Below, piece by piece: positions 57,817-64,000 of a DNA stretch of 64,000 bases. The stretch comes from Leguminivora glycinivorella (Eukaryota; Arthropoda; Insecta; Lepidoptera; Tortricidae): the NCBI RefSeq assembly GCF_023078275.1, contig NC_062996.1, positions 10,354,001 to 10,418,000 on the forward strand, written 5' to 3'. Numbering within the stretch: position 1 is the stretch's first letter; every line of letters begins with the position of its first letter. The translations under genes and the position numbers were made by a program. A model generated the notes under the pieces. The model did no database searches. It saw only the letters and a program-made list of their open reading frames with translations, and was not told the origin of the DNA.

Positions 57817-60800
57817 GAGCGCTATGACAAAAAAAGGCGATATATTGTAAAATGCACAATATTTATCGACAAAATTGTACACTTTACTCATACTAAAAGA
57901 CAGTGAAAGTACTTGTTTCAGTTAGAACATCTTATTAACTGTCGGTTAAATAAAAAACATATGAAAAAAAAAGCTTTTTCAATTAGTAATGATTGTTTTT
58001 CTGATGCTCGTTTAGGAAAAACCGCGTGAAGCACAGAATTCGGAGCTCTTATTATGTACAATTTGATAAGATCACTCTCATAAATGAGGTAAATTTAAGT
58101 TCCAAATATCTTGTACTTAAGGCCCATTAAACAATATTTATCATTTAATCCTTTGAAATTGAGAAATTGAAAGTAAAACGAACTCAATTTTGTCTTGAAA
58201 ATACATCGAAACAAGTGATCATTTCTCCGAAAATCTACATGTTATCGAAGTTATTTTAGTATATAAATAATCTGCACAATGTGCTTAAACTGCTGTTATC
58301 CATTTGTCGTTATAATATTTTATCATGATTTTTTGCCAATTTTTTGAAAACTAGCCTTCCTGTCGCTATTTTACCGGCGACGGACGCCTGCGATTTCAGT
58401 GCCGCGCCGGAGCTCGAGGAGGTAAGACGTATGTCGCTTTGGTCTCCGAGTTTTCATCGCAAACGTCGAGAATATTTATTGTTGTGTGGGTCGGACGCCT
58501 TGTTTCTACACGGGCTATCCTCGCATTGTGTGTGTGTAAACAGCGACCAACGAATTTGATCCTAGATCCGTAAATATTTGCTTTTGTAATACTTTGTTAT
58601 GTTTAAATGTTAAGGTATTACAACGTTGTGATGATAAAAATGTGAAAATTACAATACGGTCAAGATGATAAGACACATCAAGATGGTACTCGGGATCTGA
58701 TGATGGAGTCAGAAGGTGGTCACCAGTACCAGTGAACCATGTAAGTAAACGACTTCGTGTTTAGGCTCGTTGGGTTCGTCTCAACAAGACCTTTGACAAG
58801 AGGTGGTACTCAGGGTCTGATGATGGAGCCAGATGGTGGTCACCAGTACCAACCAACCAATCGTAATCGATTCCGGATTACACGATTACTTGATTTTACT
58901 TTGTAATCTGACACTACTGGGTGTCAGATTACTTGTAATGTAATCAAGTGAAACGGTAAATTACCATTACATGTAAAGGAATCACTAATCATCTATACAA
59001 TCATTACTATTACCAATAATTCGGAATCATAGTCGATTCAAAATAACTGAAATTATTGACTTGATTACTTTCAGATTACGAATATGTAGTACCTCAGATT
59101 GCTGACTGTCACTTTGACACAAAAGTCGTCATGGGTGTCGTAAAATAGGTTTTAGGAGGTGCTGATTCCAAAATTAATGACTAATGTTCAATCTGACATT
59201 GCTGACTGTCACTCTGACACAAAAGTCGTCATGGGTGTCGTAAAATAGGTTTTAGGGGTGCTGATTCCAAAATGAATGACCAATTTGGAATCTGACATTG
59301 CTGACTGTCACTTTGACACAAAAGTCGTCATGGGTGTCGTAAAATAGGTTTTAGGGGGTGCTGATTCCAAAATTAATGACCAATGTGGAATCTGACATTG
59401 CTGACTGTCACTCTGACACAAAAGTCGTCATGGGTGTCGTAAAATAGGTTTTAGGGGGTGCTGATTCCAAAATTAATGACCAATTTGGAATCTGACATTG
59501 CTGACTGTCACTTTGACACAAAAGTCGTCATGGGTGTCGTAAAATAGGTTTTAGGGGGTGCTGATTCCAAAATTAATGACCAATGTGGAATCTGACATTG
59601 CTGACTGTCACTCTGACACAAAAGTCGTCATGGGTGTCGTAAAATAGGTTTTAGGGGGTGCTGATTCCAAAATTAATGACCAATTTGGAATCTGACATTG
59701 CTGACTGTCACTTTGACACAAAAGTCGTCATGGGTGTCGTAAAATAGGTTTTAGGGGTGCTGATTCCAAAATTAATGACCAATGTGGAATCTGACATTGC
59801 TAACTGTCACTTTGACACAAAAGTCGTCATGGGTGTCGTAAAATAGGTTTTAGGGGTGCTGATTCCAAAATTAATGACCAATGTTCAATCTGACATTGCT
59901 GACTGTCACTCTGACACAAAAGTCGTCATGGGTGTCGTAAAATAGGTTTTAGGGGGTGCTGATTCCAAAATTAATGACTAATGTTCAATCTGACATTGCT
60001 GACTGTCACTCTGACACAAAAGTCGTCATGGGTGTCGTAAAATAGGTTTTAGGGGTGCTGATTCCAAAATTAGTGACCAATTTGGAATCTGACATTGCTG
60101 ACTGTCACTTTGACACAAAAGTCGTCATGGGTGTCGTCAAATAGGTATCCGGAGGTGTTTGAAAACTAATGACCAATTTGGAATCTGACACTGTTGACTG
60201 TCACTTTGACACAAAAGCGATCATGGGTGTCTTCAAATAGGTTTTCATGGGTACTGATCTCAATATTAATGATCAATTTGGAATCTGACATTGCTGACTG
60301 TCACTTTGACATAAAAGTCGTTATGGGTGTCGTCAAATAGGTTTCCTTTCCAGGGGTACTGTGCAATGTCAGGTTCCAAATCGGTCATTACTTTTTAAAT
60401 CATTTCATTAATTTTGGAATCAGTGCACCCTAAAAACTATTTGACTACACCCATGATTCCTTTTGTGTCAAAATTACAATTAGCACTGTGAGATTCCAAA
60501 ATAGTCGTTAATTTTGGAATCAGCACCCCCGGAAACCTTTTTGAAGACACCCATGACGACTTTTGTGTCAAAGTGACAGTCAGCAATGTCAAGATTCCAA
60601 ATCGGTCATTAATTTTCAAATCAGCACCTCCGGAAACCTATTTGACGACACCCATGACGACTTTTGTGTCAAAGTGACAGTCAGCAATGTTAGATTCCAC
60701 ATTAGTCATTATTTTTGGAATCAGCACCCCTAAAACCTATTTTACGACACCCATGATGACTTTTGTGTCAAAGTGGCAGTCAGCAATGTTAGATTCCACA

Positions 60801-61877
60801 TTGGTCATTAATTTTGGAATCAGCACCCCTAAAACCAATTTTACGACACCCATGACGACTTTTGTGTCAAAGTGACAGTCAGCAATGTCAGATTCCACAT
60901 TGTTCATTAATTTTGGAATCAGCACCCCCGCAAACCTATTTGACGACACCCATGACGACTTTTGTGTCAAAGTGACAGTCAGCAATGTCAGATTCCACAT
61001 TGGTCATTAATTTTGGAATCAGCACCCCCTAAAACCTATTTTACGACACCCATGACGAATTTGTGTCAAAGTGACAGTCAGCAATGTCAGATTCCACATT
61101 GTTCATTAATTTTGGAATCAGCACCCCCGCAAACCTATTTGACGACACCCATGACGACTTTTGTGTCAAAGTGACAGTCAGCAATGTCAGATTCCACATT
61201 GGCCATTAATTTTGGAATCAGCACCTCCTAAAACCTATTTTACGACACCCATGACGACTTTTGTGTCAAAGTGACAGTCAGCAATGTCAGATTCCAAATC
61301 GGTCATTTATTTTTAAATCAGCACACCCGAAAACCTATACTCGTGGTATATGCACTTGAAATGTGAAAGTGAAAATGCTAGAATGACATGTAAACCACGA
61401 AGTTGTATACTCATACTCGTATTGTTCATTGGTATTGGTGACCACCATCTGGCTCCATCATCAGACCCTGAGCACCACCTTGAAGTAATTAGAATTGTAT
61501 TTGTCTTATTTTATCATCATATTAATATAATTATACTTTACTCTAATACTTATCATATAACAAAAGCAAATATTTGGGATGGGATCTACTTTTATAATTA
61601 TTACTTTAATTTTTTAAATAAATTTTAACATAATTGATATTATTTCGCGCTATATTCTCGTATTTTCGTACAAAATAATGTTTATTAGAAACCAAAAGTT
61701 TATATCGAGATAGTAGATTGTGGTTGTTATCAAAATTCCATAGAAAGGATCAAGATTGTTTTGTCCATTATTGTAGTGCGAGCGAGTGATAAGACGTGCT
61801 AGAAAGGGTCGGCATATTGGGCTCGCGCGGCGGGTAAAATACCTAATTTCGCCCGACGCCGAAATGTTATAACGCTC
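57817..61877. mobile_element. 4.1-kb TTAA-flanked element with GAGCG(C/T)TAT(G/A)AC ends
   Basis: TTAA is present on both sides (57813-57816 and 61878-61881), and the ends GAGCGCTATGAC and GTTATAACGCTC are inverted repeats matching at 10 of 12 positions. Removing the element and one TTAA restores GATATTAACAATAATTG, close to GATATAAACAATAATTG of the empty copy at 54527. TTAA duplication is used by piggyBac, Kolobok and Sola3 superfamilies; I cannot choose. A GC-rich segment at 58360-58420 (LPVAILPATDACDF, then GAG|GTAAGA) may be an exon relic. The interior is mostly an inverted minisatellite. Confidence 0.8.
59100..61335. repeat. Inverted minisatellite, about 100-bp units in two opposed blocks
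   Basis: About 13 units with GCTGACTGTCACTTTGACAC and GTCGTCATGGGTGTCGTAAA run forward from 59100 to 60370. About 9 units run in the opposite orientation from 60410 to 61335. Neighbouring units are often more alike in alternation (CTTTGAC versus CTCTGAC; TGTTCAATC versus TTTGGAATC), which suggests 200-bp higher-order expansion. Outside it, GGTCTGATGATGGAGCCAGA at 58819 and its complement near 61450 extend the inverted symmetry, as do AAATATTTGCTTTTGT (58573) and its complement (61561). Confidence 0.85.
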
Positions 61878-62038
61878 TTAACAATAATTGAAATCAAATA
61901 TCAGATGGCTGTCACGTTGACAAAATTATTTTTTGTTATAACTCTGTCTAAAAACTTAATCATTTCTATATTGTGTAGATATTGGTTCATAGTAGCATTA
62001 AAGAGATTAATAAGACCATCTAAATCATAATTAACATT

Positions 62039-63834
62039 TCAACAGGTAGATGATGTGCATGACTCAAATTCTTGTTTAAACTCCGTGGGGTGATGCGCCT
62101 TCATGTGGTGCTTCATACTACACTTCTGTATGAAGGTGAGTCCACACACGGCACACGCGAACCGCCGGTCGTCGTTATGAATGCGCAAGTGTTCCCGCAG
62201 AGTCTTCATCCTGGCATACGCCTTCTTGCAAATATCACACTGAAACTTTTTTTCGCCGTTATGTTTCACTAAATGATTTCGAAGATAGGCTTTGGTAGAA
62301 AACTTCATGTCACACAAGGTGCACGCGTGTATTTTATCTCGTTTCAAGTGACTCATTTTTTGCAAGTGGCTCCTTTTTATATGCTTGGTCAAAAAGGTGC
62401 GTATATTGAAGACCTTATTGCAGGAGGGGCAGGGGAACTCCGGCATTTTATGTCCATGGACTTGGGACAAGTGTATCAACCTTACTCTGTAATTAGGAAA
62501 ATTCTCATTACAAATTCTGCATCTGTATATCCTCTTTAGCTTGTGCATTGTAGCGGTGTGAGAACGAAGACGTGAAAGGAACGGGTACGTTTTATCGCAC
62601 TCCTTGCAAGTGAACACGCCACTTTCATGAGTGAGGCGATGGGCGTTAAGTGCCGTCTTACTTTTAAAACCTTTGCCACATTGGTCACAAACGCTACGTG
62701 CAAAATGTACACTCATGTGTCTGTGTAGAGCTACAAACGATTGGTAGCTTGTATTGCATATTGCACAAACGATAGCATCTTTGTTCAATTTGTATGGAAT
62801 CAGGGTCTTGCTAAGAGAGATGTCTAGGATTTGGCCGTGTTCGGCTAAGTGGCTCTTTAACGTAGGATAGTCCGGAACCTCAGCCAAACAAAGCTTGCAG
62901 AAAGCATCCGCAAAGTCCATTTTTAAATGCTTATCGTCAGATGGTATTTGGCGATTGGTCCGTATTGGCCATGATTTAAATTCAGTATGTTGAGTTCGGT
63001 TGTGGCTTCGAATCTCGTCAGGGTCTAGAGACGTAGTTTTACAGTAGTAACATTGAAACAAGCCCTTTGTATTCTTAAAAGGGTAGACTGTAGTCGTGGT
63101 TATTATCATAGAAACGCTATTTCTTAACTGAGCAAACTTGTCCTTTGTGTTGGCGTCTTTAGCGGAATCTCCAATTTTCTTACTTGTATCTTTTAATGCA
63201 CTTTTGATATCAAGAGATTTCTTTGTGTACTCGACACATTTATTTCCTCGTACATGAGTTACAAGTTGTGCGTGAGAGTTAAATGATTGACAACATTTTT
63301 TGCATCTGAGATAATCGGAGTGCTCGAACATATGTCTAATTAAAGACATAAATTTATCAAACTGTTTCTCGCATAGCTGGCAAGTGAGTGGTTCTGAGCC
63401 CAGACAATATGGCGAGATACTTTCTCCAAGCTCGGTATCTATGACTTTACCGTGTTCTGCCAAGTGGCTTTTTAGAATAGAGTAGTTTGGAATATCAGCA
63501 GCGCACACCTTACACGATGCAGCTGTGAAGTCCATCTTAATGGGTTTATATTTTCCTGGTTTTGGAATATTTTCTACTTGGAAATGACGGTCACGATTGT
63601 GGTTCCTCAATTCTGCCGGGTCGGAGAACGCAGCAGGGCAATAATAACATTCAAATATCGTTCCGTCTAGGTTGGGCTTGTACTTGAATGGGTAAGCCGT
63701 GGTCGTGGCGAGGACAGTATTAAAGTTACGCAGGAAGTAGTCGCGCCATACGAGAGCCTCAGTATTTTCAGCTGCAGTCATATCCTCGTTATTTTCAGCT
63801 GCAGCCGTAGTCTGATTGGCTTCTTCGTTCTGTC
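62039..63834 (-). CDS. Cassette 11: terminal exon, 14 C2H2-type fingers (597 codons)
   Basis: The acceptor TATTTTTAG opens in phase 1 with QNEEANQTTAAAENNEDMTA, then TTTAYPFKY and 14 fingers in the two-module layout; finger 4 is C2HC. Finger 10 differs most from cassettes 9 and 10 (YRCRICNENFPNYRVR). Between fingers 11 and 12 a seven-residue near-duplication lengthens the linker (RSHLQKMSHLKRDK), which may separate two DNA-contacting blocks. The tail is ESCTSSTC. The AATAAA present beyond cassette 10 is deleted here; the next is at 61681-61686, inside an inserted TTAA element. Confidence 0.88.
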
Positions 63835-64000
63835 CTAAAAATAGAAAGAACTCTACTTAGCTTAATTGTTTATTTATTTATTCAATGGCTTCGTCACTTT
63901 TAAATAATACACATAACATGGTGTGTTAGAAGCGTTATCAGGAAAAACATTTAAAATGCTTAACTGGCGATGTAATGTGGCCTTAAAAAAACGATATATT
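63835..64000. repeat. Start of duplicated spacer upstream of cassette 11
   Basis: AGAAAGAACTCTACTTAGCT through GAAGCGTTATCAGGAAAA to AACTGGCGATG matches the sequence right of the acceptors of cassettes 9 and 10 (53685-53800, 56480-56600). The duplicated unit therefore continues beyond the window, and more cassettes may lie to the right. Confidence 0.75.

Larger units (their letters stand above)
39056..63834 (-). other. Array of eleven alternative 3'-terminal zinc-finger exons (one transcription unit)
   Basis: Eleven open exons on one strand each start with a 3' splice site and run into C2H2 fingers. Every length from acceptor to stop is 2 modulo 3, so all are phase-1 acceptors and interchangeable behind one phase-1 donor. 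None is preceded by a ZAD exon. The same junction (phase 1, ending in G before the linker) joins linker to finger exon in genes A and B. Each has an AATAAA on the minus strand downstream of its stop. The shared 5' exons are not in the window and should lie to the right of 64,000. Known parallels are lola and mod(mdg4), where BTB exons join alternative finger exons. That all eleven are used by one promoter is inferred; transcript evidence is absent. Confidence 0.65.

Noticed and set aside
58344..58559. 71-codon ORF (LPVAILPATDACDF...) as a host gene
   Set aside because: It lies inside the TTAA element, starts from a non-ATG codon, and only a short GC-rich part looks exon-like; possibly a transposase relic.
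59100..61335. Regular repeats with spacers, superficially like a CRISPR array
   Set aside because: Units are whole ~100-bp minisatellite copies without unique spacers, in two opposed orientations, in an insect genome.
56465..62038. Search for a ZAD or other shared 5' exon within the large gap between cassettes 10 and 11
   Set aside because: No CxxC ZAD half-domain on the minus strand was found; the gap is explained by spacer duplication plus three transposons.

Overview
The window is animal nuclear DNA, almost certainly from a moth or butterfly (Lepidoptera, Ditrysia). It is AT-rich and intron-rich with GT..AG junctions, is crowded with MITEs, tRNA-derived SINEs and RTE-type non-LTR fragments that look lepidopteran, and its real genes are mostly ZAD-C2H2 zinc-finger genes, a class greatly expanded in insects. 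No bacterial feature is present. The order-level call is recognition of repeat style and gene type, not a database match.

Left part (1-7,400). The first exon of a ZAD gene (2019-2198, minus) runs out of the window to the left. Head to head with it is an intact four-exon gene for a 156-residue protein I do not recognise (2775-5011, plus). Two THAP-type N-terminal coding pieces follow or lie further right (5876-7229; 29701-29810). Both look incomplete, and the first has a hAT-like element with an 8-bp target duplication in its intron.

Middle (8,173-36,149). Three complete ZAD-C2H2 genes can be assembled with every splice phase agreeing: gene A (plus, 4 exons, 483 aa, 9 fingers), gene B (plus, 5 exons, 511 aa, 8 fingers) and gene C (minus, 6 exons, 500 aa, 9 fingers). 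In each, the ZAD is split by a phase-0 intron, the linker exons are symmetrical phase 1-1, and the finger array sits in the last exon. Intron 3 of gene A carries a 5.6-kb fold-back palindrome whose arms hold a GC-rich 182-bp tandem repeat.

Right part (39,056-63,834, minus). Eleven consecutive open exons each encode 9-14 C2H2 fingers and their own stop. All eleven open with a 3' splice site in the same phase (phase 1), and all have an AATAAA signal downstream. No ZAD exon or promoter-sized gap lies between most of them (gaps of 150-610 bp), and cassettes 5, 6, 7, 9 and 10 have no usable ATG before the first finger. The simplest reading is one transcription unit whose shared 5' exons (probably ZAD plus linker) lie right of base 64,000 and are spliced to alternative terminal finger exons. 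This is the layout of Drosophila lola or mod(mdg4), but with very long finger arrays. Cassettes 9, 10 and 11 are recent tandem copies that include their flanking introns.

The interval between cassettes 10 and 11 is expanded by three transposon insertions that fall within about 40 bp of host DNA: a 3-bp-TSD hairpin MITE, an 8-bp-TSD element, and a 4.1-kb TTAA-flanked element containing an inverted ~100-bp minisatellite. The empty form of that site is preserved in the neighbouring copy at 54491-54545. All gene products seen are expected to be nuclear DNA-binding proteins, except the 156-residue protein, whose role is unknown.
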